Shown in pieces: positions 28,101 to 43,209 of a stretch of 64,000 nt of DNA. The notes beneath the pieces are model-generated. The model was not told the origin of the DNA and searched no databases. It saw nothing but the letters and a program-made list of their open reading frames with translations. How positions within the stretch are numbered: position 1 is the first letter of the stretch; every line of letters begins with the position of its first letter. The translations under genes and the position numbers were made by a program. Origin of the DNA: Glandiceps talaboti (taxonomy: Eukaryota; Hemichordata; Enteropneusta; Spengelidae); the NCBI RefSeq assembly GCF_964340395.1, contig NC_135559.1:24260494-24324493 (forward strand), in the 5' to 3' direction.

Positions 28101-31100
28101 AATCACAAGTTTTTCAGCACTTTCATAAGCTATCAATATAAAAAAATGAACATTTTTTTCAACACATATAAAATCTTTTCAAGTATTTCCTTTTGCACCA
28201 TGTCAATATATTTTCTTTCCTTCCTCATCCACACCAACTATTTTTCTCCCACAAAATTTGCAGTTGATACATATGTGCCTGTCAGTGTATACATATATAC
28301 CTGTCAGTGTATACATATATACCTGTCAGTGTATACATATGTACCTGTCAGTGTATACATATATACCTGTCAGTGTATACATATATACCTGTCAGTGTAT
28401 ACATATGTACCTGTCAGTGTATACATATGTACCTGTCAGTGTATACATATGTACCTGTCAGTGTATACATATATACCTGTCAGTGTATACATATGTACCT
28501 GTCAGTGTATACATATGTACCTGTCAGTGTATACATATATACCTGTCAGTGTATACATATATACCTGTCAGTGTATACATATGTACCTGTCAGTGTATAC
28601 ATATATATCTGTCAGTGTGTGTACATATATACCTGTCAGTGTATACATATGTACCTGTCAGTGTATACATATGTACCTGTCAGTGTATACATATGTACCT
28701 GTCAGTGTATACATATATACCTGTCAGTGTATACATATGTACCTGTCAGTGTATACATATATACCTGTCAGTGTATACATATGTACCTGTCAGTGTATAC
28801 ATATATACCTGTCAGTGTATACATATGTACCTGTCAGTGTATACATATGTACCTGTCAGTGTATACATATATACCTGTCAGTGTATACATATGTACCTGT
28901 CAGTGTATACATATATACCTGTCAGTGTATACATATGTACCTGTCAGTGTATACATATATACCTGTCAGTGTATACATATGTACCTGTCAGTGTATACAT
29001 ATGTACCTGTCAGTGTATACATATATACCTGTCAGTGTATACATATGTACCTGTCAGTGTATACATATGTACCTGTCAGTGTATACATATATATCTGTCA
29101 GTGTATACATATGTACCTGTCAGTGTATACATATATACCTGTCAGTGTATACATATGTACCTGTCAGTGTATACATATATACCTGTCAGTGTATACATAT
29201 GTACCTGTCAGTGTATACATATATACCTGTCAGTGTATACATATGTACCTGTCAGTGTATACATATATACCTGTCAGTGTATACATATGTACCTGTCAGT
29301 GTATACATATATACCTGTCAGTGTATACATATGTACCTGTCAGTGTGTATACATATGTACCTGTCAGTGTATACATATATACCTGTCAGTGTATACATAT
29401 GTACCTGTCAGTGTATACATATGTACCTGTCAGTGTATACATATATACCTGTCAGTGTATGCATATATATCTGTCAGTGTATACATATGTACCTGTCAGT
29501 GTATACATATGTACCTGTCAGTGTATACATATATACCTGTCAGTGTATACATATGTACCTGTCAGTGTATACATATGTACCTGTCAGTGTATACATATAT
29601 ATCTGTCAGTGTATACATATATACCTGTCAGTGTATACATATATACCTGTCAGTGTATACATATGTACCTGTCAGTGTATACATATATACCTGTCAGTGT
29701 ATACATATGTACCTGTCAGTGTATACATATGTACCTGTCAGTGTATACATATGTACCTGTCAGTGTATACATATATACCTGTCAGTGTATACATATGTAC
29801 CTGTCAGTGTATACATATATACCTGTCAGTGTATACATATGTACCTGTCAGTGTATACATATATACCTGTCAGTGTATACATATGTACCTGTCAGTGTGT
29901 ATACATATGTACCTGTCAGTGTATACATATATACCTGTCAGTGTATACATATGTACCTGTCAGTGTATACATATATACCTGTCAGTGTATGCATATATAT
30001 CTGTCAGTGTATACATATATACCTGTCAGTGTATACATATGTACCTGTCAGTGTATACATATGTACCTGTCAGTGTATACATATGTACCTGTCAGTGTAT
30101 ACATATGTACCTGTCAGTGTGTGTACATATATACCTGTCAGTGTATACATATATACCTGTCAGTGTATACATATGTACCTGTCAGTGTATACATATGTAC
30201 CTGTCAGTGTATACATATATACCTGTCAGTGTGTGTACATATATACCTGTCAGTGTATACATATATACCTGTCAGTGTGTGTACATATGTACCTGTCAGT
30301 GTATGCATATGTACCTGTCAGTGTATGCATATATACCTGGTAGTGTATACATATATACCTGTCAGTGTATACATATGTACCTGTCAGTGTGTGTACATAT
30401 ATACCTGGTAGTGTGTACATATATACCTGTCAGTGTGTGTACATATATACCTGTCGGTGTATACATATATACCTGTCAGTGTATACATATGTACCTGTCA
30501 GTGTATACATATGTACCTGTCAGTGTATACATATGTACCTGTCAGTGTATACATATGTACCTGTCAGTGTATACATATGTACCTGTCAGTGTATGCATAT
30601 GTACCTGTCAGTGTATACATATGTACCTGTCAGTGTATACATATGTACCTGTCAGTGTATACATATATACATGTATTGTACCTGTCTGTGTGTTTTCATG
30701 AAAATAAAAAATAAAAAATCCTCTAATAGGTGAATGATAGACAATCTATTGTTTTTTGAAAATAGAGTTATCCATTACAAGGTAGCCTTTCCAATGAGAC
30801 AATATTCGTACTTTTGATTTGATAGATTGGACCTTCCTGAGCCAAAACTTGTATCTCATTGGATGATCGGAAGTCAGACACAGTCAGCAAAGAGAAAACT
30901 ACTATGTCCTGTAGAAGAGAAAGAAATCAGAGTAAAGGTTAGTTTGTTTGGAAGACTTATCTCAAATGAGAGATAATATTAGAGTTGTCATATCTATGCC
31001 TAGATCAATTGTTGACGTTTAATGTCGTTTAATGTAAAACATCATTTCTGATATGAGACACTAAGCGTCTTCAGAAAACGACTTTGAGTAGAAATTGATA

Positions 31101-34100
31101 CTTAATTACATTTTATGTAGAAGTGGTAGTTTCTACAATGTGGTACCCATCTTATGACTCATGTCACTGCAGAAACAGCAATGACAGTGATATGCCGAAC
31201 AAGATGAAATAGGGTAATAACCTGATAGTAGTCAAGATGAAATAGGGTAATAACCTGATAGTAGTCAAGATGAAATAGGGTAATAACCTGATAGTAGTCA
31301 AGATGAAATTGGGTAATAACCTGATAGTAGCCAAGATGAAATAGGGTAATAACCTGATAGTAGTCAAGATGAAATAGGGTAATAACCTGATAGTAGTCAA
31401 GATGAAATTGGGTAATAACCTGATAATAGTCAAGATGAAATAGGGTAATAACCTGATAATAGTCAAGATGAAATTGGGTAATAACCTGATAATAGTCAAG
31501 ATGAAATAGGGTAATAACCTGATAGTAGTCAAGATGAAATTGGGTAATAACCTGATAGTAGTCAGGATGAAATTGGGTAATAACCTGATAGTAGTCAAGA
31601 TGAAATTGGGTAATAACCTGATAGTAGTCAAGATGAAATAGGGTAATAACCTGATAGTAGTCAAGATGAAATTGGGTAATAACCTGATAGTAGTCAAGAT
31701 GAAATTGGGTAATAACCTGATAGTAGTCAAGATGAAATTGGGTAATAACCTGATAGTAGTCAAGATGAAATTGGGTAATAACCTTATAGTAGTCAAGATG
31801 AAATAGGGTAATAACCTGATAATAGTCAAGATGAAATAGGGTAATAACCTGATAGTAGTCAAGATGAAATTGGGTAATAACCTGATAATAGTCAAGATGA
31901 AATTGGGTAATAACCTGATAGTAGTCAAGATGAAATTGGGTAATAACCTTATAGTAGACAAGATGAAATTGGGTAATACATGTAACCTGATAGTAGTCAA
32001 GATGAAATTGGGTAATAACCTGATAGTAGTCAAGATGAAATTGGGTAATAACCTGATAATAGTCAAGATGAAATTGGGTAATAACCTGATAGTAGTCAAG
32101 ATGAAATTGGGTAATAACCTTATAGTAGACAAGATGAAATTGGGTAATACATGTAACCTGATAGTAGTCAAGATGAAATAGGGTAATAACCTGATAGTAG
32201 CCAAGATGAAATAGGGTAATAACCTGATAGTAGTCAAGATGAAATAGGGTAATAACCTGATAGTAGTCAAGATGAAATAGGGTAATAACCTGAATAGTAG
32301 TCAAGATGAAATTGGGTAATAACCTGATAGTAGCCAAGATGAAATAGGGTAATAACCTGATAGTAGTCAGGATGAAATTGGGTAATAACCTGATAGTAGT
32401 CAGGATGAAATTGGGTAATAACCTGATAGTAGTCAAGATGAAATTGGGTAATAACCTGATAGTAGTCAAGATGAAATTGGGTAATAACCTGATAGTAGTC
32501 AAGATGAAATTGGGTAATAACCTGATAGTAGTCAAGATGAAATTGGGTAATAACCTGATAGTAGTCAAGATGAAATTGGGTAATAACCTGATAGTAGTCA
32601 AGATGAAATTGGGTAATAACCTGATAGTAGTCAAGATGAAATTGGGTAATAACCTGATAGTAGTCAAGATGAAATTGGGTAATAACCTGATAGTAGTCAA
32701 GATGAAATTGGGTAATAACCTGATAGTAGTCAAGATGAAATAGGGTAATAACCTGATAGTAGTCAAGATGAAATTGGGTAATAACCTGATAGTAGCCAAG
32801 ATGAAATAGGGTAATAACCTGATAGTAGTCAGGATGAAATTAGGTAATAACCTGATAGTAGTCAAAATGAAATTGGGTAATAACCTGATAGTAGTCAAGA
32901 TGAAATTGGGTAATAACCTGATAGTAGTCAAGATGAAATTGGGTAATAACCTGATAGTAGACAAGATGAAATTGGGTAATAACCTGATAGTAGTCAGGAT
33001 GAAATAGGGTAATAACCTGATAGTAGTCAAGATGAAATTGGGTAATAACCTGATAGTAGCCAAGATGAAATTGGGTAATAACCTTATAGTAGTCAAGATG
33101 AAATTGGGTAATAACCTGATAATAGCCAAGATGAAATTGGGTAATAACCTGATAGTAGCCAAGATGAAATTGGGTAATAACCTGATAGTAGCCAACAAAA
33201 ATATGACATACTGGTATCTGATCCCACTTGTTGAAAGACTGAATGCACCTCAGAATGAGCTACATGTAACATAAATACATTGATGTATTTATATACAGGG
33301 TCCTGTGTTCCTCAATGTCAAGAGCTATCCCCTGGATAAATATGAAGACAGATCCATAGAGTTTTCTGAGTTGATCTCACACTGGCATATCCCATTGAGT
33401 GACAGCAGTATAGTTAGTGACGTGGCAGCTGCTACAGGTAAGACATTCATGGTTGGTCAATAGTGGTACAGCAGTCAAGATTGGTCAAAAGTGATATGAT
33501 AGTTCTGATAAGTCAATAGTGGTACAGCATTCATGATTAGTCAATAGTGGTACAGCATTCATGATTGGTCAAAAGTGGTACAGCATTCATGATTGGTCAA
33601 TAGTGGTACAGCATTCATGATTGGTCAAAAGTGCTATGATAGTTCTGATAAGACAATAGTGGTACAGCAGTCATGATTGGTCAAAAGTGTTACAGCATTC
33701 ATGATTGGTCAATACTGGTACAGCATTCATGATTGGTCAATTGTGTACTGCAGTCATGATTGGTCAATAGTGGTACAGCATTCATGATTGGTCAATTGTG
33801 TACTGCAGTCATGATTGGTCAAAAGTGGTATAGTAATAGTTATGATTTGTCAATAGTTGATGGCAAAATTAAAAAACAAACAAAACCAGATTTAAACTGA
33901 ATGCCTTCCGTAAGGATTTATGCAAGAAATTTAGCTCTATATATGTGATTGTCAAGTCCCAATGAAAGTTAGTTGTCAAAAATGTTGTTCAAATGCCCGC
34001 CACGCCTCCTATCTCAGCACAGGAAAGCTTGCCATCCTCGACTTCACTTGGCTTTCGTGATCCCCTACATACCCGGGATATGGCATGTGAGTGTTGAACT

Positions 34101-37100
34101 TCCTTCTGTCCCACCACGAGTTTACACATTCTCAAGATTTTGTTGAGTGGTGCGCCCTCACTGTACACTAATTATATAGAGGTCAATGTATTGGTCACCA
34201 TTATTGATACATTGTCGCAAAATTTTCTTCGTAGGCTTGACGAGGCTTGGTCTATTTTCCATATTTTGACCACAAAAATTTGGGTATAAATTATAGATTA
34301 TTAATAAGTCCATATTTGACGAAATTGAAACGATGATAAATATTTCACCTGTTTGTGAACTCCACACTCATTGTAAACCTATTTTAAGGTCAAGAAAATA
34401 AATGTTTTCTGGTGAGTTTGAATCACTTAAATACCCTGCCTCGGCCTTCTTTTTTCTCCTTTTTGTCCAGCCAATGCAGAGTGCCGATCCAAGGGAAACA
34501 CAAAATAAGGTTGGCATGAAACCCCTGAAAACAGAGTCTTTCTCAGTAGTGTAGAGCACGAGTATAAAGTTGGTGTCAGATTCAGATTTGGATCTGAGGC
34601 CATCTGACGCTCAATAACATTCATAAGATAACGCTAGCTGAATCTTCTTCTTCTTCTTAGTGGAACAAAACGAGTAGGATGTGATGTGCGCAATGATTGT
34701 TATTAGTCCTTGATGTTGTTGTCCTGTGTTCTGTTGAATGTTGATAATGCTTGTTTGAATTGTTCTGAATCTGTTATGTTGATTATATCCTGTGGTAAAC
34801 TGTTCCAGTCTCTGACGGTCCGTGGAAAAAATGAATATTTGTGACAGTCTATGCGTGCCTGGTGTTGAATGAAGCTTTTAGAGTGTGTATGCCGAGTTTG
34901 CCTTAGAGTTGGTGACTGGTAGTTTTGTACCGACAGCGCCAAATGGCCCCCTATGGCTTTATGTAATATGCTAAGTCGTGATGTTCTCCTTCTCGTTGAC
35001 AGATTCTCCCATTCCAATTCATTTATGAGTTCTGATACGCTCGTTTTCCAGTCATAGTTGTTGTAGACCATTCTTGCTGCCCGTCTCTGTATTTTGCCTA
35101 CCTTTTGTACTAATTCTTTAGTGTTGGGATCCCACACTGCAGAACAGTACTCAAGGGTTGGTCTTACTAGAGAGATGTACGCTGCTGTTTTGTTTGATCT
35201 TGTACATGAGCCTAGGTTCCTGCGAATGAAACCAAGGGTTCGTCCTGCAGATGTTGTTATTCTGTTTACATTGTGTGTTCCATTTGAGATTTTGATGAAT
35301 GTCTACGCCTAGATATGGATGAGTTTTTGTCTCCTGTAAAGCGTATTTGCCTAATACATATTTGGTGATGATTTCTGACCTTGATGATGATGGAATTCGA
35401 AATACATAAAATTTATCTGGATTAAATTTCATTTTCTACTTGGTTTCCCATTGAGATAGTGTGTCTAGGTCTTTCTGGAGTGTTTTTGTCATGTTCACTT
35501 TTGATGTTTCTATAAATTATGCAGTCATCTGCGAATAGTCGTACAGTTGAGTGTAGGTTTTCAGGTAGGTCGTTGATGTAGATGAGAAATAACAAAGGTC
35601 CGAGTACTGTTCCCTGTGGGATGTCTGATTCCACATCTGCCCATGTGGAACGTTCTCCATGCACTACAACCCATTGTTTATGTTCTTTTAGGAATGAAGC
35701 GAGCCATTTATTGGTTGTAACATATACACCATATTGTGTTAATTTGAGTAAAAGTCGGTTGTGTGGTACAGTGTCAAATGCTTTTGAGAAGTCCATTATG
35801 ATAACACCAGTTTAGTTGAATGTGTTTATTCAGTGAGTTGGTAAAATCATGGATGGTTTATATCAACTGTGTTTCACAGGAGTGGCCACTTCTGAATCCA
35901 TGTTGTTGGGTGGTTAGAATATTATGTTGGTCAAAGAAGTTCATTATATGCGAATGTATGACATGTTCAAGTATTTTGCATGAAACTGAGGTTAATGAGA
36001 CAGGTCTGTAATTACTTGGTTTGGTGCGTTCACCTTTTTTGAAAATTGGTGATATATTTGCAGTTTACAAAATCTGAATCTGACACCAACTTTATACTCG
36101 TTCGATATCGATTAATTACTCAAATTGGTCATTAATATTCATCGGATTATTACTAAAACCTAATCAGTTCTGGCCATTACCCTACGAAACATGTCTATGA
36201 AATTTCATTTGAATTGATGCAGCCGTTTTTTCAGAAATCATGATACACACACACACACACACACAGACTTCATTGGTATATTATAACTTTCCTTACGGAA
36301 GGTAAAAACACCACCACCAACAACAACAACAACGACAACAATGATACATGCAACAAAGTGAAAAGCTGTTTGTCTTCTCATTAAAAGGGAAATAGTAAGT
36401 GTAGTGGAAAAAACATTAATGATGATTTAAAACAAATAAAAATGTTGTTTAGTGTCCAAACAGTGCTATTATTCTATAAAAAACAATGCTATTGTTTTAT
36501 AAAACAGTGCTATTCTTTTATAAAACAGAACATTTATATGGATGGTAAGTGAACCACTTCTACACTCATTTTGTTGGCTACCGATCAACTCTCGCATACA
36601 ATACAAGTTATCTATGAGTAGCATAAAGGTGAAGAAGATGAGAAAGATATTCAGCACCGGTCACCTCCAATGCATCTTAAACAAACAGAAGAAACATTGT
36701 ATTTTATGCGAGAGTTGATTGGTAGCCAATGCAAAGAGTGTAGAAGTGGTTCAATGTGATCAAACTTTGTTGCTTTGCACACGAGGCATTCGGCTGCATT
36801 CTGACTCTGTACGTGCTGTAGCTTGAATGTTAATAAGATTCTTAGGATAACCACAAACATAACAGGCAAATTGTGTTTGTTTATCCCAAACATTGCTGCC
36901 ATTTTGCTATTCAGGGTGTAAGCACTTGAGTGGAATTGCGACATATTACACCTCCAAAGTTAAGATGCATATTGTGAAATTTAACCATTCAGCCATATTT
37001 GATTTTCATCCTAAAACAAGGTGACGTGCATATCTCTTACATAGTGCCTTTATGCCAGATTTGGTTGAAATCAGCTGGTGCATGCCAGAGATATGAGGGT

Positions 37101-37469
37101 GATGTTATTCCTATCTTTCTCATCTTTTTCAAATTTATTCTCCCCATAGACAACTTAGGTCTTCTTCCAACACCTGCATCCTAATGACCCTATTTGTCAC
37201 AAAGAAGCTCAGCAAACATTCATTTTCTTACAGAGCTCCTTCATTTTGGAACAGTCTTCCCCACAGTCTTCGTCACTCTTACTCTAAATCTTTCTTCCAC
37301 TCTGCCTTTAAAACTTACCTTTTTCAATATTAACTCTCACTCCACTTACTTACACACTTCTCTCTACATCCTTCAATATTTTCAAATTGTTTCTCTGCAT
37401 CCTTCATTTTGTTAGCACATCTGAACTGATAAGGTTCAGTAGTGCTATAGGCATGATGCAGTGTTTGTC

Positions 37470-37512
<43 letters not shown>

Positions 37513-40500
37513 GACTCAAAAACTGCCACCAGACTGATGCCTTGGTATTTGGTGGGGACATTACTTTTGGTGTTTAGTTGGGAAATTGTTCAAAGCAAAA
37601 TGATCACATCACAGGTATATGATTTTGATCAAAAAACTTAGACTCAAAAACTCCTTGGCAGAGTGGTTTAAAATTTGGTGGGAATGTTCTTGGGATCTGT
37701 AAATTAAATTTGTTCATAACATGATGATTTTATCAGTGATATGCAAATTAGGGCTAACCAGATTTAAACTGAATGCCTTTCGTAAGTAAGGGTATGGTTT
37801 TGCAATTTCATGATTTATGCAAGAAACTTAGCTCTACATCTATGATTTTTCTGGGGGTATATTTACGAGGAAATATTAAGCACATAATGATCTCATCTGT
37901 GATATGCAAATTAAGTGTAAAAATGTGAATTTTTTGTCAAAAACTCATAACTCAAAAAGCACTTGGTCAATGTGAACTGAAATTTGGTGAGATGTTTCTA
38001 GAAGTGTTATTCTGCAGATTTCCTTCAGATCATTTTGACACAATTGGCCCCAGCAACCATGACCACACCCTTAGCAAGAACCAAATGGCAGTATCTTTTG
38101 GTCATATAACATCATCATCTGGTAAGGCAAGCTAATAAACATTCAAAAAAAATGTATGCAAATATCCTTAGCAACCATGTCCACGTCCATAGTAACAGCT
38201 AAACGGTGGTGTATTTCACAAAGATAACAACAGCTAGGGATTCTTTCACAAGTGAACAAACATTCAAAAAGTGTAGTACTGTGCAAATATGCCAAGCAAC
38301 AAGACCTGTGGAAACAGCCAAATGATCACATATATTATATTGCAAAGGTAACATCAGGGATTCATAGACAAGTGAATGAACATTCAAGAAATGAATGCAA
38401 ATATATCTAGCAACATGACCATGCCCATACAAACAGGTAAATGATTGTGTATATAGCAAAGATAACAACAGGGCTGGATAGGCAACTGGATAATCATTCA
38501 GAAAATGAACACCTATACCTAGCATGGATCAGCATAACTATACATATACATATACATGTATTACCTAGCTACCACACTAGTTACAGAACATGTCATGTAA
38601 TAATAATAATAATAAACTTTATTGCAACCTTATCTATATTACTAAATGCCAGTACAATACAATACAATAAAGTATAAAGAAAAATACAATGTGAAAATCA
38701 ACACAGCATATTGGTTATACAGATTATGATGAGCCTCTAAGGCCACATGTAATCAGAGGGCCTGAAAGGTAGTACATGTAATTGTCGAATGTATATCACG
38801 AGGCAGCTGGTATATTTTTGTTCAAATGATATTCTCAAATTTTGAATCCTTGTTGAATAAATTTGCTTATTTCAACTAATTTATTTGTGTCTTTTATTTT
38901 AAGAATCTTTATCAGTCTCATTATCCGTGCTTGTACTAGAACATATATTTAATTTGTTAAAGAGTTCTTTCCTTTCATTTTGATATCCTGAACAGCGTAA
39001 TAAAAAATGCTCCTTGTCTTCTATTTCACCTTGTTTACATACAGGGCATGTCCTGCTTGATACATGTAAGGTGGTCTTTGTGTATCTTCCAGTTTCTATA
39101 TGTAAAATATGTGCACTAATTCTAAGTTTTGTCATTGCAAGACTTACCTTTTTAGAGAAGCGTATTTCTAAGCGTATTATCTGAACTTAAACTTATTTTT
39201 GATATTTTTAGACATAAGGAACATTTGTGGAACATTTTCTTTTCCATTGCATTATTTAGACTGTGTATTTTATGGAAAGTTTCTTTTTTTAAATTATATT
39301 TTGTGAAGCGCCTCTGAACAATTTTTATTTTTGGATTTTGGCGCTATACAAATGTTTACTTTATCTATCTTTATATCTGATTTAATTTGTCTATATAGAA
39401 TATTTAGAGTAGAATATTTAGAGATAATGGTATTGGACATTTTACATTTATGAAACAGTCTGGTTGCAGTGTTATCGATTATGTGCTTGCATATTTTGAT
39501 AATTTCCACTTATTTCGTGACTTCAGCATTTCAGATAGACCTGAATCAGACCATATGCCTATTACGTTTTCTCTTAAAGCAGGTCCAAGTGTAGAAAGTC
39601 CTCAGACGTTTACACAAACTTCAGATCAAAGTTGTAAATATATCTGGAATGACAGTCTTGCTCAAACGTTTAACTCCTTTTGGACAGGGGAACGGTTTCA
39701 AAGTTTATCAAATGACTTCTTTGCTCATTTAGATTCTAATGGTATTTCAAGAGCTGCTGACGTTCTTTCTGAAATGTTATGCAATGCGTCTGAGTGTATG
39801 AAACGAAAACAATTCCTAACGAGAGATAATGTACAGCGTAAACAGAGCACCTGGTTTGATGAGGAGTGTCATGCTATGAAAAAACAAGTTCGTCGAGCTC
39901 TTAATTATTTTCGTAATAAGAGGACACATGCTAGTTTGAATAACTATCTAGATTTCCGTAGATCGTATCAATCTCTTATTAGAGATAAGAAGAAGAATTT
40001 CACAGAACTGGAGAAGCGTAAACTGCTCAATGCCGCCAAGCAATCTAACTCAAGTGAGTTTTGGTCTTTGTTAAAAACTAAGGCTGCAGGGCCATCCAGG
40101 AATATTCAACTAGAAGATTGGTTTAACTTTTTTTCACAACTTTTTTCTGATTCTGGTGCTCAGTCTTCTTCAATCAATGATTCATTTCTAGAAGAAGTAA
40201 AAGAATTCTTAGAAGGGTTAGATAGTAACTCTGATTTTGACCTTGATGTCGACACTGATATCCTTGACCATGAAATTACTAGTGACGAACTAGACAGTTC
40301 AATTAATCGTTTAAAAGTTAATAAGGCCCCAGGTCATGACGGAATTGCACCAGAAATATTTAAACATGTTCCAACGGATTTCAAAATTTTACTTCTTGTA
40401 CTCTTCAACAAAATTCTCTCTACGGGGTCTTTTCCCGGGCAGTGGGTGAAAGGTTTGATTGTTCCGCTTCACAAAAAAGGGTCCAAGGATTGCGTAAATA

Positions 40501-43176
40501 ATTATAGAGGTATAACCCTTTTGCCGACCATAACGAAAATCTTTAGCGATATCATTTATCAGAGATTGCTTGCATGGGTTGAGCAGTATTACCCAATAGT
40601 TGAATTACAAGCCGGATTTAGGAAAAATTATTCTACCATAGATAATGTGTATATTTTATCTTCTATTATCAATCGTTATCTTTCTCTTAGTGGCAAACTT
40701 TATTGTGTGTTCGTAGATTTTGAGAAAGCCTTTGACAGAGTTAATCATTATATGTTGTTTTATAAACTTGCTAAAGTAGGGATGAAAGGAAAACTTTTCT
40801 CAGTTCTACGCTCAATGTATGTTGATATTAAGTCATGTATTCGTACACCTGTTGGTATTTCTGACTTTTTTCGTTGTGAACTTGGCGTCCAACAAGGGAG
40901 CATTTTGTCGCCACTATTATTTACTCTGTTCATTAACGACATAGGGGATGCGTTGCACCATGAATTTGCTGGAATTCACATAGCCTCCATTAAATTGTTT
41001 TACCTATTATTTGCAGATGATCTAGCTCTTTACAGTGCCACACCAATTGGTCTGCAGCGTCTCCTAAACAATTTGTCCATGTATGCAAACAAATGGCATC
41101 TGAAGGTCAATGTAGCTAAGACAAAAGTACTCGTCTTCAAACATGGTGGTAGGCTTAAGTCTTGTGAAAAGTGGTTTTTTAATGGCACAAAACTAGATGT
41201 TGCCCCTAATTATAATTACCTTGGGATTATGTTCTCGAGTTCTGGTCTGTGGGCCAAGGCACAAAGTCACCTTGCAAACCAAGCAACGAAAGCTTTATTT
41301 GGAGTTAAGAGGGCGATTGCAAAATTTAATGTTACTGATATTGATCTTGCCTTTAAAATATTCGATTGTAAGATTTCTCCCATTTTAATGTATGGAAGTG
41401 AAGTATGGGGTTTTGACAAGGGCGACGCAATAGAGATTGTTCATAACAAGTTCTGTCGTTTTGTTCTGAAAGTGTACCATAACGCATCAAATCTTGCTGT
41501 TCGAGGTGAATTAGGCCGCTTTACTATGCGTTCGCTCAGATTTGTTCGTATTATTAAATATTGGATCCGTCTTTTGTCAATGCCGGTTGATAGATTAGCC
41601 CATAAGTGTTATCTTTTTGAATTTCGTGAAGCTGAACTTGGGAAAGCGTGTTGGGCATATAGGGTTAAAAATTTACTTTTTTCTGTTGGTATGGGCGAAG
41701 CATGGTTGAATCAAGGGGTTGATAACCCTGAACTATTTGTTACTTTTTTTAAACAGCGCTGTCAAGACATAGACAGACAGGACTGGCAAAGCTCGTTATC
41801 TCTTTTCCCAAAACTCGATCTGTACAGAAAATTTAAAATGTTATTTAGACAAGAGCCTTATCTTAACATTATAGATAATAATTGTTACAGAGAGAGTTTT
41901 TGTCGTTTTAGGATCTCTTGTCATTCTTTGCGTATTGAATCAGATCGTTGTTTACGGAACGATCGACAAGACAGAATCTGTATTTTTTGTGAAACAAATA
42001 ACATAGAAGATGAGTTTCACTTTTGTCTTATATGTCCCTTATACACCGATTTGAGGGAGAAATATATTCCAAGATACTTCTATGTCTTTCCGACTCATGA
42101 AAAATTTATACAACTCATGCAGACGACAAGTAGGATTATTTTGCGTAATACTGCCAAGTTTATTTTCGTTGCCATGAAAAAACGAGCTCAAGTTACTGTT
42201 AACCATTATTTGTAAAATGTAATTGTGAACCAGACATAATAGCGTCCTCCAGTGATATTTCTTTTTTTCTTGTAGCAATGTTGAAACATTAAGGCCGGTG
42301 GCCTATTGTTCCTGAATAAATTATTATTATTATTATTTGTCTATATGTACGTAATTTATTTTTATATTGTTTGTCATCGTTGTCCTTTATTGTGTCCATT
42401 ATATTTTTGTGGAGAAGCAACTTTAACTTTTCTTTAAATCTAGCAATTAGGTTTTCACTGTTGGAGTGGTTTGGTTCAACTGTCCAGACCTTATCTGGTA
42501 ACAGGACAAACGCCCCCCGGACAAACGCCCCCGTAGGACAAATGCCCCCCAGACAAATGCCCCCATAGGACAAATGCCTACGGTAGGACTATGGCTCTTC
42601 TATTGTATTACAAATGAAAAGACCAAGGATGCTCACGACTTTCTACTATAGTGCTATTGAAAGACGTGATTTCAGGTGGTGTACTTAAAATTTGGTTTTT
42701 ATCACTTCTATTGTTTTATGAATTTTACAAATCAAATCAAATCCCATGTTTATCACACTTTGTTTGTTTGTATTTTTCTTTACTGTCATCACAATTTCAG
42801 TCTAATGCCCAAAATAAAATGTGTATGTGTATATAACAATGATTGTGTTTGAGTTTAGTCATTTTGAATATCAGTACATCACCGCCCGAAATCACACATT
42901 TCTTGGTTGAATTAAACATCTTCCCAGGCAGCTTCAATCCATTCATCAATAATACAATTTACAAGTGATAAAGAGCGTATTTTAAGTAAGCCGCCCCAAA
43001 TGCGCCTTTCTCAGCCCCATTAGCGGCTTTATTAGCACACCTTATAAGCTTTATAAGTACGCTTTTGGTAATAATACAATAAAGGTGATAAACCCATATT
43101 TCAAGTGTACTTCCCAAAATCTAGATATTTTTGATCTCTATTCGTAGGCAACAACAGTCCTATCGGGGGCATTTGT

Positions 43177-43209
<33 letters not shown>

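Larger units (their letters stand above)
33886..36303. mobile_element. Composite 2.4 kb element with short inverted ends
   Basis: CCTTCCGTAAGGA at 33904-33916 and its inverse TCCTTACGGAAGG at 36290-36302 bracket the region. The left end shares CCAGATTTAAACTGAATG with 6308 and 37758. Inside are a perfect 32-bp inverted repeat and a LINE fragment. It looks like an older non-autonomous element that received a LINE, though the outer boundaries are tentative. Confidence 0.5.

Noticed and set aside
23152-30733. Many long cysteine- and tyrosine-rich open frames
   Set aside because: All are the 22-bp satellite read in three frames, and all three are open at once, which a real gene would not show.
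31159-33274. Leucine/isoleucine-rich open frames resembling membrane repeats
   Set aside because: These are the 33-bp array read on both strands.
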